Part shown: positions 1-7,949 of the stretch, piece by piece | Layout of the letters: each line of letters begins with the position of its first letter | Position numbering within the stretch: the first letter of the stretch is position 1 | Assembly (NCBI GenBank): GCA_910583615.1 | Contig: CAJTXP010000005.1 | Span: forward strand, 62,001 to 126,000 | DNA: 64,000 bases | Direction: 5' to 3' | Source of the DNA: an uncultured Lachnospiraceae bacterium | GTDB taxonomy: Bacteria > Bacillota > Clostridia > Lachnospirales > Lachnospiraceae | The notes under the pieces: generated by a model | Databases searched by the model: none | Told to the model about the DNA's origin: nothing | The model's input: only the letters and a program-made list of their open reading frames with translations | Translations under genes and position numbers: made by a program

Positions 1-1
1 G

Positions 2-700
2 GCAGGAACAGAAAATCAGCCCATTCAGAAGCAGTGGTTTATCAGTTACCTGTGCGAGTATATGAAGCATGCGCAGGAAATGCTTCCGGAAGCCAGGACA
101 GAAGGGTATCTGGATTATCAGCTCGAATATATTATTTTCGGAAAAGGTTCGGATCAGGAGAACTTAAGCGGCGTGACTGGAAAACTTCTTCTGGTCAGAG
201 AGGGAATGAATTATGCATTTCTTCTAACTCATCCGGAGTTTCGGGAAAAGGCGGAGCTTCTTGCCCTGGTACTGGCCGGGATGACGGGAAATGAAAGTGT
301 GATAAAAAGCCTGGAACAGTTGATTTTGCTGGGCTGGGCATATGGTGAGAGCCTGACGGAGATCCGGCAGCTCCTGCTTGGATATGAACTTGCGGCAGTG
401 AAGACGGAAGAAGACTGGCAGGTTCCCCTGTCCGGGCTGCTTTCTGCCTTAAGTGATCCGGGAGGATACGATACACAGGCTGTCATGCAGAGAGGAATCA
501 GTTATGAGGCCTGCCTTAGAATCTTTCTAATGCTGGAATCTGCTGAAACGCTTTCCATGAGAGCAGTTGATATTATGGAAGGCGAGGTCAGCCGGACGGA
601 CGGGTGCGCAGATCTTCATCTGGATCACTGTGTGGACTATCTGACGGCTCAGGTGTGGATCGAGGATCTGTATCTGGAAAGGAGCTATGGATATGAATAA
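2..700 (+). CDS. C-terminal part of a DUF5702-like pilus-cluster protein (5' truncated)
   Basis: The frame is open from base 2, so the start and N-terminal part lie outside the window; 232 residues remain. The visible part is largely helical and soluble, with no membrane span. It resembles the C-terminal region of the long DUF5702 proteins that Lachnospiraceae carry in Tad-like pilus clusters, a family of unknown function. The context supports this: two TadE-like proteins and a prepilin peptidase follow on the same strand, the first only 73 bases downstream. The family name is from memory of similar clusters, so it is moderate; membership in the cluster is firmer. Confidence 0.6.
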   Translation, partial: AGTENQPIQKQWFISYLCEYMKHAQEMLPEARTEGYLDYQLEYIIFGKGSDQENLSGVTGKLLLVREGMNYAFLLTHPEFREKAELLALVLAGMTGNESVIKSLEQLILLGWAYGESLTEIRQLLLGYELAAVKTEEDWQVPLSGLLSALSDPGGYDTQAVMQRGISYEACLRIFLMLESAETLSMRAVDIMEGEVSRTDGCADLHLDHCVDYLTAQVWIEDLYLERSYGYE

Positions 701-773
701 TTTTATATTCATGAATCCGTTTCCATAAATGCGGAATCAGAAAAAAGCAGAATCCGAAAGGAGGTATGGAGGG

Positions 774-1517
774 ATGTCCTTCTGCTGCAGGGAACAGTTA
801 AAATCTATCAAAACTCTCCAGATACCCTATATACAGACCGTGTTTTTTAATGACATGCGGACAGGCAGGAGGACCTCCCTCTGTACCTCCAAAAAGGGAA
901 GCATGACGGTAGAGGCTTCCCTGGTACTGCCTTTTCTGCTTTTTGCAGTCACGGCTCTTCTGTATCTCTTTTCCTTTACCTCCGTACAGGCAAAGGAAAG
1001 CAGAGAACTGACAGAACGTGCAGAGCTTCTGGCGGTGACTGTGGGATGTACCCGTGAATCTGACCCGTATATCAGACTTTCGGAAGCGGATCTGATCCAA
1101 CTTCCGTTTTCCTCTCTGTTTTCCGGAAGAAAGCCGGTGACAAGAAATGTGGTGGTCCGTGCCTGGGTCGGGTATACGGGAGAATCCTTTCAGAATCGGG
1201 CGGGTGAGACGATTGTTTACATAACTCCGACAGGAAGCGTATATCACAAGAGCCGGGACTGTACCTATCTCAGACTGTCGATTCGTCAGGTTTCTACTCA
1301 GGATCTAAGCGGGGAAAGAAATCAGTCCGGAAGCAGATATACGCCCTGTATCTACTGCGTTCGCAGGGGCTGGTCGGGAGGAACCGCCTATATTACGGAT
1401 TATGGTACAAGCTATCACAGCAGTACAGGCTGTCAGGGACTGAAGCGGACTGTAACTGCCATACCTCTTTCACAGGCAGGAGGACGCCATGCCTGTTCCA
1501 GATGCGGGAGGCATTGA
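774..1517 (+). CDS. TadE-like pseudopilin with two C-terminal Cys/His modules
   Basis: A 247-residue membrane-anchored protein. Residues 41-70 hold the class III pilin-like signature KGSMTVEASLVLPFLL followed by a hydrophobic helix, as in TadE/TadG minor pseudopilins that are cleaved by a TadV-type peptidase; such a peptidase is encoded by the next gene. The C-terminal half has two similar modules: Tyr157-His158, Cys163, Cys192/Cys195 and Tyr214-His215, Cys220, Cys241/Cys244. The pattern YHxxxxC...CxxC looks like a small zinc-ribbon or disulfide module. The start at 774 is chosen because AAAGGAGG lies at 757-764; the ATG at 729 has no ribosome binding site. It overlaps the next gene by 16 bases. 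Confidence 0.8.
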   Translation: MSFCCREQLKSIKTLQIPYIQTVFFNDMRTGRRTSLCTSKKGSMTVEASLVLPFLLFAVTALLYLFSFTSVQAKESRELTERAELLAVTVGCTRESDPYIRLSEADLIQLPFSSLFSGRKPVTRNVVVRAWVGYTGESFQNRAGETIVYITPTGSVYHKSRDCTYLRLSIRQVSTQDLSGERNQSGSRYTPCIYCVRRGWSGGTAYITDYGTSYHSSTGCQGLKRTVTAIPLSQAGGRHACSRCGRH

Positions 1518-1888
1518 GCAGTCTGTGGGTCCTGATTCATCTGCTGTATCTGACAGCCGAGGATCTGAAGGAACAGCGGATATCCATGATGGTGATTCTG
1601 GAACTGTGCGGCTCAGGAATGCTGTGTGCAGTGCAGGCAGGGCGTGCGCCTTCGCTCCTTCCGGGCTGTTTAATACTTTTGACCGGATTTTTCAGCCGGG
1701 AGCGGATCGGCTATGGAGACGGGTGGCTGATGCTGGCACTGGGAATGTGGATGAATACTGCAGAGCTTCTGCGCCTGTTTTCCGGAGGAGTGATGCTTGG
1801 TTTTCTGTATTCTCTTGGCTGTCGAAAACGGGATATTCCGCTGGTTCCGTTCCTGACAGCGGCTTATGTCATGGAGAAATGGATATGA
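1502..1888 (+). CDS. prepilin peptidase, A24 family (TadV/CpaA-like)
   Basis: A short (128-residue) polytopic membrane protein of the type IV leader peptidase family A24, which cleaves pilin signal peptides at the cytoplasmic face. The two catalytic aspartates are recognisable: Asp21 in TAEDLKEQRI near the first helix and Asp73 in GYGDGWL. At 128 residues it is the minimal TadV/CpaA type without the N-methylating domain. It overlaps the upstream TadE-like gene and its stop codon overlaps the next start (ATGA at 1885-1888), so the genes are probably translationally coupled. Likely substrates are the TadE-like proteins on either side and a Flp pilin encoded outside the window. Confidence 0.85.
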   Translation: MREALSSLWVLIHLLYLTAEDLKEQRISMMVILELCGSGMLCAVQAGRAPSLLPGCLILLTGFFSRERIGYGDGWLMLALGMWMNTAELLRLFSGGVMLGFLYSLGCRKRDIPLVPFLTAAYVMEKWI

Positions 1889-2283
1889 AGAAAAAAGGAA
1901 GATATGTAGTGGAAGCGGCATTTCTGGTACCGGGCATCTGTATGTTGCTTGTATATGCGGTATTTTTTTCCCTGTATGCGCATGACTGTGCCGTATGTGT
2001 GCATACGGCGCTGGAGGTGGGAATCAAAGGATGCTATCCGGACGGGCATACGGACAGTCAGAGAAAAGAGGATATGGAAAGGGATCTTTCCGAAAAGCTG
2101 TCCATGCAGCTTTTGTGGCTGCAGAACAATCATGTGGAGATCCAGGTCAGCCCGCTTCGAGTTACGCTTAAGGTGTCTGGAACGGGCAGTTTCCTTCCGG
2201 TATCCGGACTGGAGACGCAGCAGACCATATATCGGATACAGCCCTGTGAAACCATACGCAGAAGCAGATGGATGAGAGACTGA
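1885..2283 (+). CDS. second TadE-like pseudopilin
   Basis: A 132-residue protein that starts with basic residues, then GRYVVEAAFLVPG with the conserved Glu10, then a hydrophobic helix to about residue 30. This is the class III signal of TadE-type proteins. The rest is a short extracellular domain with two cysteines. ATG 1885 overlaps the peptidase stop and sits 8 bases behind GGAGA; ATG 1879, two codons upstream, is also possible. A much longer frame reaches back to 1489 but runs over the peptidase gene and is not real. It probably works with the other TadE-like protein as a minor pilin or an assembly initiator. Confidence 0.75.
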   Translation: MKKKGRYVVEAAFLVPGICMLLVYAVFFSLYAHDCAVCVHTALEVGIKGCYPDGHTDSQRKEDMERDLSEKLSMQLLWLQNNHVEIQVSPLRVTLKVSGTGSFLPVSGLETQQTIYRIQPCETIRRSRWMRD

Positions 2284-2296
2284 TGGAGGAAAAAAG

Positions 2297-3352
2297 ATGG
2301 AGATACGATATAAAAGAGACCTGAACAGCAATTATATGATTCTGACGGAAGAAAATCCGAAGAATGAAAGTTATGAAGTCCGTATGATTACGGAAAACCG
2401 CATTTATGGGCTTTTGCCCTGTATTCATCAGCAGTATGAGGGCCGGACGGAATATTATTATGAGATTACAGGCCGCCAAAGTATGGAACTTCTTTATGAA
2501 CGGAGAAAACTGAATTCTGGTCAGTTGAAAGGACTTCTCAGGGAGCTCCTTCGTATTCTGGAATCGGCCGGGGAATATCTGCTGAATCCTGATCATCTGC
2601 TTCTTGGGCCGGAGACCATATATCTGCATACCAGGTCAGAAAAGCTGTATCTGTGCTGTTACCCCGGTTCTGAAAAAAAGATACAGGAATCTTTTCTGGA
2701 TCTGGCGGAATATCTGCTGGGAAAGCTGGATAAAAGCGACGCAGAAGGGATTGAATTTGGCTATGAACTGTATCAGAATGCGCTGGAACCGAATTTCAGC
2801 CTGACAGAACTTCTTCACAGACATACAGAGACAGAAAAGGAAGCGCCACAACCTGCGGTCAGGCCTGCAGAGACGGTCTCAGTACAGAAGGAGATTCTGG
2901 AAAAAACCGGAAGCTGGAAGAATTTTTTTAAAAAGAAGAACAGGCAGACCACACTGGAAGACTATGTGGCGGAAGCAGACCAGATGGGAAGCGGTACGGC
3001 TTTGTTCCTGAAAGAAGAGGCGCTTCCAGAGACAGCGTGCCTTCAGAAAGTAAAAAGAGACGGACTTTTCCTGAGGAGCCTGAGTACAGAGTACCCGAGT
3101 TTTCAGATACAGGAAGAGGCTTTCTTGCTGGGAAAGAAAAAAGACAGTGTGGACGGATGTATTCCGGCCCCTACCATCAGCCGGATTCATGCCCGGATCA
3201 CCTGTGATGGAGGAATCTATTATGTGGAAGATCTGAATTCCACGAATGGAACCTGGGCGGATCAGATGCAGCTGAATCCATATGAGCTTTATCCGCTGAA
3301 GGCGGGGATGTATCTTACATTTGCCAGCGTGGAATACGAGGTGGAACTGTAA
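2297..3352 (+). CDS. DUF6382-like protein with C-terminal FHA domain
   Basis: A cytoplasmic protein of 351 residues in two parts. Residues 1-180 match the DUF6382 type of N-terminal domain that accompanies FHA in Lachnospiraceae (assigned by resemblance). After a basic, proline-containing linker, residues about 270-351 are an FHA domain: LLGKKKDSVDG, then SRIHA (Ser295 onward), then NSTNGT (314-319). FHA domains bind phosphothreonine, so the protein may link Ser/Thr kinase signalling to pilus assembly or secretion. It starts 13 bases after the TadE-like gene with GGAGG just upstream, and it closes the cluster; structured intergenic DNA follows. Confidence 0.8.
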   Translation: MEIRYKRDLNSNYMILTEENPKNESYEVRMITENRIYGLLPCIHQQYEGRTEYYYEITGRQSMELLYERRKLNSGQLKGLLRELLRILESAGEYLLNPDHLLLGPETIYLHTRSEKLYLCCYPGSEKKIQESFLDLAEYLLGKLDKSDAEGIEFGYELYQNALEPNFSLTELLHRHTETEKEAPQPAVRPAETVSVQKEILEKTGSWKNFFKKKNRQTTLEDYVAEADQMGSGTALFLKEEALPETACLQKVKRDGLFLRSLSTEYPSFQIQEEAFLLGKKKDSVDGCIPAPTISRIHARITCDGGIYYVEDLNSTNGTWADQMQLNPYELYPLKAGMYLTFASVEYEVEL

Positions 3353-3366
3353 AAAGGATTGCCCCG

Positions 3367-3563
3367 GTTACTTTTCACACCCACGCCGTCCGGACGCCTG
3401 GCGGGGGCAGATAAGTCTTCCGGACCCCGCTTGCGCTTAATGAAGGGACGCAGCGGTACTAAGGGCGCAAAACACGCGCCCTAAGGACCGGCGCCCTTCA
3501 ATGGGTCTGAAAGACTTATCTGCCCCCGCTAGGCTGAACATCGGCCGATGTGTGAAAAGTGAC
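3367..3563. repeat. multi-hairpin intergenic palindrome carrying dispersed-repeat copy 1
   Basis: About 200 bases between the FHA gene and tatD without a gene. A perfect 19-base inverted repeat pairs 3401-3419 with 3511-3529 (arms GCGGGGGCAGATAAGTCTT and its complement). Outside it, 3367-3380 pairs with 3550-3563 (GTGTGAAAAGTGAC, one mismatch). Inside, GGGCGC/GCGCCC hairpins are nested at 3463-3498. Bases 3367-3398, read on the minus strand, match intergenic copies at 6680, 20699 and 30629. This could be a structured RNA, a small non-autonomous mobile repeat or a terminator cluster. No strong T-run follows. Confidence 0.75.
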
Positions 3564-3662
3564 CGCCCCCAGGGAAAGCGACTTAAAGGATACAGAATCT
3601 GGTTGCATTGCCGCTGCAAAACGGCTATACTGTTATCAAATACGGCAGGATGGGAGAAGCGT

Positions 3663-4487
3663 ATGATATTTGACAGTCATGCACATTATGATGACCGTGC
3701 GTTTGACGAAGACCGGGAGGAGATTCTGTCCTCTCTTGGAAAAGACGGCGTTGGAACAGTGGTCAATGTGGGATCGGGTCTTCCCGGAACGAAAAGGACA
3801 GTGGGACTGACGCGGAGATATTCTTTCATCTATGGCGCGGCCGGCGTGCATCCGGATGAGGTCGGAGAACTGAATGAAGAGACCTTCGCATGGCTTCGGG
3901 AGCAGTGTCTGCAGGAAAAGATCGTAGCAGTCGGCGAGACCGGACTGGATTATTACTGGAACAGAGAAAATCATGAAGTTCAGAAAAAATGGTTTATCAG
4001 ACAGATTGCGCTGGCAAAGGAACTGTCTCTTCCGGTAATCGTTCACAGCCGGGAAGCGGCAACGGATACCATGGAGATCCTGAAACAGGAGTACAGTCCG
4101 CACATACCAGTGGTGATTCACTGCTATTCCTATTCGCCGGAGATGGCGCGGGAATATGTGAAAATGGGATATTACCTGGGAGTCGGGGGAGTTGTGACTT
4201 TCAAAAATGCAAAAAAATTAAAAGAAACAGTTCAGGAAACGCCTCTGGAACGGCTTCTTCTGGAAACGGACTGTCCCTATCTGGCACCGGAACCCTTCCG
4301 GGGGAAACGGAATGATTCCAGAAACCTGATCTATACGGCGAAGGCGGTGGCAGAGCTGAAAGGGGTGACGCCTGAAGCAGTCATAGAGATCACAGAGAAA
4401 AATGCCAGGTGTTTTTACAGGCTTGACAGGAGAAGACAGAATGACAGGACCGATACCAACGCTGGGGAATCCCCGGAATACTATTGA
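3663..4487 (+). CDS. tatD: TatD family metal-dependent hydrolase (DNase)
   Basis: A 274-residue TIM-barrel hydrolase of the TatD/YcfH family, 3'-5' DNases with a two-metal centre. Metal ligands are visible in order: HAH at 6-8, Glu92 in GETGLDYYW, His128 in VIVHSREA, His153 in VIHCYS and Asp203 in ETDCPYLAP. The length is normal for the family. ATG 3663 follows GGGAGAAG; an upstream extension to 3501 would read through the palindromic intergenic repeat and is not credible. The last 47 bases overlap rsmA, a common arrangement in Firmicutes, so the two are co-transcribed. Confidence 0.95.
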   Translation: MIFDSHAHYDDRAFDEDREEILSSLGKDGVGTVVNVGSGLPGTKRTVGLTRRYSFIYGAAGVHPDEVGELNEETFAWLREQCLQEKIVAVGETGLDYYWNRENHEVQKKWFIRQIALAKELSLPVIVHSREAATDTMEILKQEYSPHIPVVIHCYSYSPEMAREYVKMGYYLGVGGVVTFKNAKKLKETVQETPLERLLLETDCPYLAPEPFRGKRNDSRNLIYTAKAVAELKGVTPEAVIEITEKNARCFYRLDRRRQNDRTDTNAGESPEYY

Positions 4488-5325
4488 GATATTGAATAAG
4501 TACCGGTTTGTATTTCAGAAAAAGTACGGACAGAACTTTTTGATAGATACGCATGTGCTGGAGAAAATTATAAAAGCGGCGGACATTACGGAGCAGGATT
4601 ATGTAGTGGAGATCGGACCGGGGATCGGCACCATGACACAGTATCTTGCCTCGTCAGCTGCAGGCGTAACGGCGATTGAAATCGACAGAGCGCTCATACC
4701 GATTCTTCATGATACGTTACAGGAATACAAGAATGTAGATATCATTAACGAGGACGTACTGAAGGTAGATCTTGGAAAGATTGCAGACGAGAAGAATAAC
4801 GGCAGACCGGTCAAAGTTGTGGCAAATCTTCCATATTATATCACAACTCCGATCATCATGGGACTGTTTGAAAAGCATGTGCCTGTTTCGAGCATTACGG
4901 TCATGGTGCAGAAAGAAGTGGCAGACCGGATGCAGGCAGGTCCGGGGACGAAAGACTATGGAGCATTATCTCTGGCGGTGCAGTATTATGCCCTGCCATA
5001 TATTGCAGCCAATGTGCCGCCCAACTGTTTTATGCCAAGGCCCGGCGTAGGTTCCGCTGTGATTCGTCTGGATGTTTATGAACATCCTCCGGTACATGCA
5101 GAGGATGAAGCGCTGCTGTTCGGCATGATTAGAGCTTCTTTTAATCAGCGGCGCAAGACGCTGCAAAATGGGCTCTCTCATGTATCGGAGCTTGGAATTT
5201 CCAAAGAGCTGACTGTTCGGATTCTGGAGGAACTGGGACTCCCTGCGTCTGTCAGAGGGGAAGCTCTGACGCTGGAACAGTTTGTGGCTTTTGCAAATCA
5301 GGCTGCCCGGTATCTGAAAACCTGA
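4441..5325 (+). CDS. rsmA: 16S rRNA (adenine1518-N6/adenine1519-N6)-dimethyltransferase
   Basis: A 294-residue Rossmann-fold methyltransferase (KsgA/RsmA) that dimethylates two adjacent adenines near the 3' end of 16S rRNA during 30S maturation, using S-adenosylmethionine. Visible motifs: KKYGQNFL (28-34), the SAM-binding VEIGPGIGTMT (56-66) and the catalytic NLPYY (129-133), then the C-terminal helical domain with RASFNQRRKTL. ATG 4441 has AGGAG 8 bases upstream. It overlaps tatD and is followed after 63 bases by a lineage-specific gene with its own strong ribosome binding site. Confidence 0.96.
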   Translation: MTGPIPTLGNPRNTIEILNKYRFVFQKKYGQNFLIDTHVLEKIIKAADITEQDYVVEIGPGIGTMTQYLASSAAGVTAIEIDRALIPILHDTLQEYKNVDIINEDVLKVDLGKIADEKNNGRPVKVVANLPYYITTPIIMGLFEKHVPVSSITVMVQKEVADRMQAGPGTKDYGALSLAVQYYALPYIAANVPPNCFMPRPGVGSAVIRLDVYEHPPVHAEDEALLFGMIRASFNQRRKTLQNGLSHVSELGISKELTVRILEELGLPASVRGEALTLEQFVAFANQAARYLKT

Positions 5326-5388
5326 GATACAACACATATTCCGCTGCGGACGGGCATAGAATATCCGAAAGGACAGGAGGGACATTCT

Positions 5389-5898
5389 ATGCAGGAATAC
5401 AGACGTCAGATTGCATACCTTTATGCCTATGAGCAGGGGAGACCGATAAAAAACACGGGTTTTGTAAAGGCGGAGGTGAGAGGGGGAAGATGCAGGATTG
5501 GCATCTGCCTGAAAAGCCGCTGCCGTCCGGGAGAAGAACCCGGAAAGGCATATATTTATTTTTACCGGGGAAAGCGGACCGTTGGAATCTATTTGGGAGA
5601 CCTTAAGAGAGAGAATGGAGCGCTTCAGTGGCAGGGAGTGCTGGATCCGGAAAATATTCAGGATAAGGGAATCCGTTTTCCGGATACCGGAGGCATCTGG
5701 ATCCGACGATTGGGGACGCGGGACTATGTGGCGGAATGGGAAAATGAACCGGTGGATGTAAGCCGGTTTGTTCTGTATCCAAAGGGCGGAGAAAAATGCA
5801 TTGACTGTCCAAAGCTTGGCAGCTGTAAAGGGAGTGTGGAGCATGCGCCTGACAGAAGAGGAAAAGTATATGAAGGAAGCAATCAGGCAGGCGCATAA
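5389..5898 (+). CDS. conserved protein of unknown function (DUF6128-like)
   Basis: A 169-residue soluble, beta-rich protein. It has many short basic strands (GRCRIGICLKSRCRPGEEPG, YIYFYRGKRTVGIYLG) and, near the end, the motif CIDCPKLGSC, which could bind a metal. I recognise it only as a type of protein found beside rsmA and tadA in Lachnospiraceae, where it carries the label DUF6128; I cannot assign a function. The start follows CAGGAGGG. The 3' end overlaps the next gene, tadA, by 56 bases, so the last residues are encoded in DNA read in two frames. Confidence 0.7.
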   Translation: MQEYRRQIAYLYAYEQGRPIKNTGFVKAEVRGGRCRIGICLKSRCRPGEEPGKAYIYFYRGKRTVGIYLGDLKRENGALQWQGVLDPENIQDKGIRFPDTGGIWIRRLGTRDYVAEWENEPVDVSRFVLYPKGGEKCIDCPKLGSCKGSVEHAPDRRGKVYEGSNQAGA

Positions 5899-6328
5899 GG
5901 CGTGGAAACTTCAGGAGGTTCCGATCGGCTGTGTGATTGTCAAAGACGGAAAAATCATAGCCAGAGGATACAATCGGAGAAATACGGATAAAAACACGCT
6001 GGCCCATGCGGAACTTCAGGCCATTCGGAAAGCAAGCCGGGCAGTCGGTGACTGGCGTCTGGAAGACTGTACCATGTATATTACGCTGGAGCCATGCCAG
6101 ATGTGTGCGGGAGCGATTGTGCAGGCGCGGATTCCAAGGGTCGTCATCGGAAGCCGCAATCCAAAGGCAGGATGCGCTGGATCGATCCTGAATCTTCTGA
6201 ATATTCCGGAGTTTAATCATCAGGTGGAGCTGACGGAAGGCGTTCTGGGTGAGGAATGTTCGGCCATGCTTACGGATTTTTTCCGGGAACTTCGTGAGCA
6301 CAGGAAAAAGGCTTTGACAAAATCCTGA
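5843..6328 (+). CDS. tadA: tRNA adenosine(34) deaminase TadA
   Basis: A 161-residue zinc deaminase that converts adenosine 34 of tRNA-Arg(ACG) to inosine. The zinc site is complete: His55-Ala-Glu57 in LAHAELQA, where the glutamate is the proton shuttle, and Cys85/Cys88 in EPCQMCAGA. ATG 5843 sits 8 bases after AAGGGAG. The 5' end overlaps the preceding unknown gene, and the 3' end carries the -35 box of the SRP RNA promoter (6314-6319), so the ncRNA promoter lies partly inside coding DNA. Length and motifs are standard. Confidence 0.95.
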   Translation: MRLTEEEKYMKEAIRQAHKAWKLQEVPIGCVIVKDGKIIARGYNRRNTDKNTLAHAELQAIRKASRAVGDWRLEDCTMYITLEPCQMCAGAIVQARIPRVVIGSRNPKAGCAGSILNLLNIPEFNHQVELTEGVLGEECSAMLTDFFRELREHRKKALTKS

Positions 6329-6342
6329 AAACAGGATACAAT
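6314..6342 (+). promoter_or_regulatory. sigma-70-type promoter of the SRP RNA gene
   Basis: TTGACA at 6314-6319 and TACAAT at 6337-6342 are separated by exactly 17 bases. The -35 box lies in the last codons of tadA. The start of transcription falls near 6350, where the predicted SRP RNA begins. Confidence 0.88.
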
Positions 6343-6349
6343 AAGATAT

Positions 6350-6611
6350 CCGTGCAGCTGGGGAGGTGGCGGCGCCCTGCACCTGCAATCCGCCATAGCA
6401 GGAGTGATATCCCGCCCCGGGCCAAAGGATCGGAAGCTGCCCTGTATAAGTGGCGTTGATGTTTGGGTCCTGCGCAACAGGAACCCGTGAACCGTGTCAG
6501 GTTGGGAACAAAGCAGCACTAAGCGGGACCTTCTGTGTGCCGCAGGGGTGCCTGGGCTGAGTTAACTGTACAGGTAACGTTCCGGTTTCAGGTTCAAAGC
6601 GGGATGCACGG
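6350..6611 (+). ncRNA. ffs: signal recognition particle RNA, large bacterial type
   Basis: About 260 bases of non-coding, GC-rich, self-complementary sequence right after a consensus promoter. The ends pair (CCGTGCA at 6350-6356 with TGCACGG at 6605-6611). The conserved S-domain region is recognisable at about 6486-6530: CGTGAACCGTGTCAGGTTGG, then GGGAACAAAGCAGCACTAAG, matching the SRP core bound by Ffh. The length and the 5' part imply an Alu-like domain, as in the large SRP RNAs of Bacillus and Clostridia. An intrinsic terminator follows at 6629. The exact ends are inferred from pairing. Confidence 0.92.
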
Positions 6612-6628
6612 ATTATAAGAAACTGTGG

Positions 6629-6655
6629 CACAGTCCGGATGGGCTGTGTTTTTTT
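6629..6655 (+). terminator. intrinsic terminator of the SRP RNA gene
   Basis: The stem CACAGTCC (6629-6636) pairs with GGGCTGTG (6641-6648) around a GGAT loop, followed by seven T (6649-6655). Confidence 0.88.
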
Positions 6656-6679
6656 ACGTTTCATTATTTTTCTCGGGGC

Positions 6680-6712
6680 GGGCGTCCGGGGGGCGTGGGT
6701 GTGAACAGCAAC
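6680..6712 (+). repeat. dispersed intergenic repeat, copy 2
   Basis: A 33-base stretch that contains GGCGTCC and ends in GGCGTGGGTGTGAACAGCAAC. It matches the copies at 3367-3398 (minus strand), 20699-20731 and 30629-30661 at most positions. It lies between the SRP RNA terminator and the pfkA promoter. Confidence 0.7.
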
Positions 6713-6751
6713 GCACTCCGGATCTCTGTGCGATTCCCTCTATCCAGAGAC

Positions 6752-6780
6752 TTGTGAAATATTTCCGGTTGGGGTATAAT
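6752..6780 (+). promoter_or_regulatory. probable promoter of pfkA
   Basis: TATAAT at 6775-6780 with TTGTGA at 6752-6757, spacer 17. The leader to the pfkA start is about 70 bases. The -10 box is perfect; the -35 matches four of six positions. Confidence 0.7.
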
Positions 6781-6856
6781 GAATACAATGCGGTCAGGAT
6801 CTGCAGGCGTATGGTCCTGTCCGGGCGGAAAACAAGGTGAAAAGGAGAGATAGTTT

Positions 6857-7933
6857 ATGAAACGTGTAGGACTTTTGACGAGCGGCGGAGACTGCCAGGC
6901 ACTGAACGCTACCATGAGAGGCGTGGCAAAGAGCCTCTATAACGAACTGGGCGGAGATGTGGAGATTTTTGGAATCGAAGAAGGATATAAGGGCCTGATC
7001 TACAATGAGTACCGCCATATGACGGGGAGGGATTTTGCAGGGATTTTGACCAAAGGCGGCACGATTTTAGGAAGTTCCAGGCAGTCCTTTAAGAGCATGC
7101 GGACTCCGGACGAGAACGGGCTTGATAAAGTAGAAGCCATGAAGAAGACTTACCGGAAGCTCGACCTGGACTGCCTGGTGATTCTGGGCGGGAATGGAAC
7201 GCAGAAAACGGCGAATCTTTTAAGAGAAGAAGGGCTGAATATTCTTCATCTTCCGAAAACCATTGATAATGATATCTGGGGAACGGATATGACCTTTGGT
7301 TTCCAGAGCGCAGTGGATATTGCAACGGACTGCATCGACTGTATCCATACGACGGCAGCGTCTCACGGACGGGTATTTATTGTTGAAGTTATGGGACACA
7401 AAGTGGGATGGCTGACGCTTCATGCGGGAATTGCAGGAGGTGCTGATATCGTTCTGATTCCGGAGATTCCGTATGACATTGATAAAGTCTGCGCAGCAAT
7501 TCAGAAGAGGACAAAGGCGAAGAAGGGCTTTACGATTCTGGCGGTGGCGGAAGGCGCCATTTCCAAAGAGGATGCAAAGCTGTCCAAGAAAGAATACAAG
7601 GCGAAGATGGCGAACTACCAGTATCCGTCCGTGTCCTATGAGCTGGCAGAACTGATTGCGCAGAAGACAGGCGCGGATGTACGGGTGACAGTTCCGGGAC
7701 ATACGCAGAGAGGAGGGTCTCCGAAGCCCTATGACCGCGTGCTTTCCACCAGACTGGGGGCAAGAGCGGCGAAGATGATCATGGACGAAGAATACGGCTA
7801 TATGGTCGGAATCGTCAATGGAGAGACCTGCAAAGTACCTCTGGGCGAGGTGGCAGGAAAGCTGAAGATGGTGGATCCAGGCGCAGGCATTATCGAAGAG
7901 GCAAAGCTGATCGGCATCAGTTTCGGCGATTAA
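6857..7933 (+). CDS. pfkA: 6-phosphofructokinase with atypical active-site signature
   Basis: A 358-residue PFK-A superfamily enzyme, which phosphorylates fructose 6-phosphate in glycolysis. Substrate motifs are present: GGDCQALNA (10-18), KTIDND with catalytic Asp137, HGR (189-191 region), PGHTQRGG. Two positions differ from the classical ATP enzyme (E. coli numbering): GGDGS is GGNGT, so Asp103 is Asn113 while Gly104 is kept, and Gly124 is Lys134 in PKTIDND. Lys at 124 is typical of pyrophosphate-dependent PFKs, which however have Asp at 104. The phosphoryl donor is therefore not certain. The start has AAAGGAGA upstream; dnaX follows 16 bases later. Confidence 0.92.
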   Translation: MKRVGLLTSGGDCQALNATMRGVAKSLYNELGGDVEIFGIEEGYKGLIYNEYRHMTGRDFAGILTKGGTILGSSRQSFKSMRTPDENGLDKVEAMKKTYRKLDLDCLVILGGNGTQKTANLLREEGLNILHLPKTIDNDIWGTDMTFGFQSAVDIATDCIDCIHTTAASHGRVFIVEVMGHKVGWLTLHAGIAGGADIVLIPEIPYDIDKVCAAIQKRTKAKKGFTILAVAEGAISKEDAKLSKKEYKAKMANYQYPSVSYELAELIAQKTGADVRVTVPGHTQRGGSPKPYDRVLSTRLGARAAKMIMDEEYGYMVGIVNGETCKVPLGEVAGKLKMVDPGAGIIEEAKLIGISFGD

Positions 7934-7949
7934 GCGGGAGTGAGAGAGC

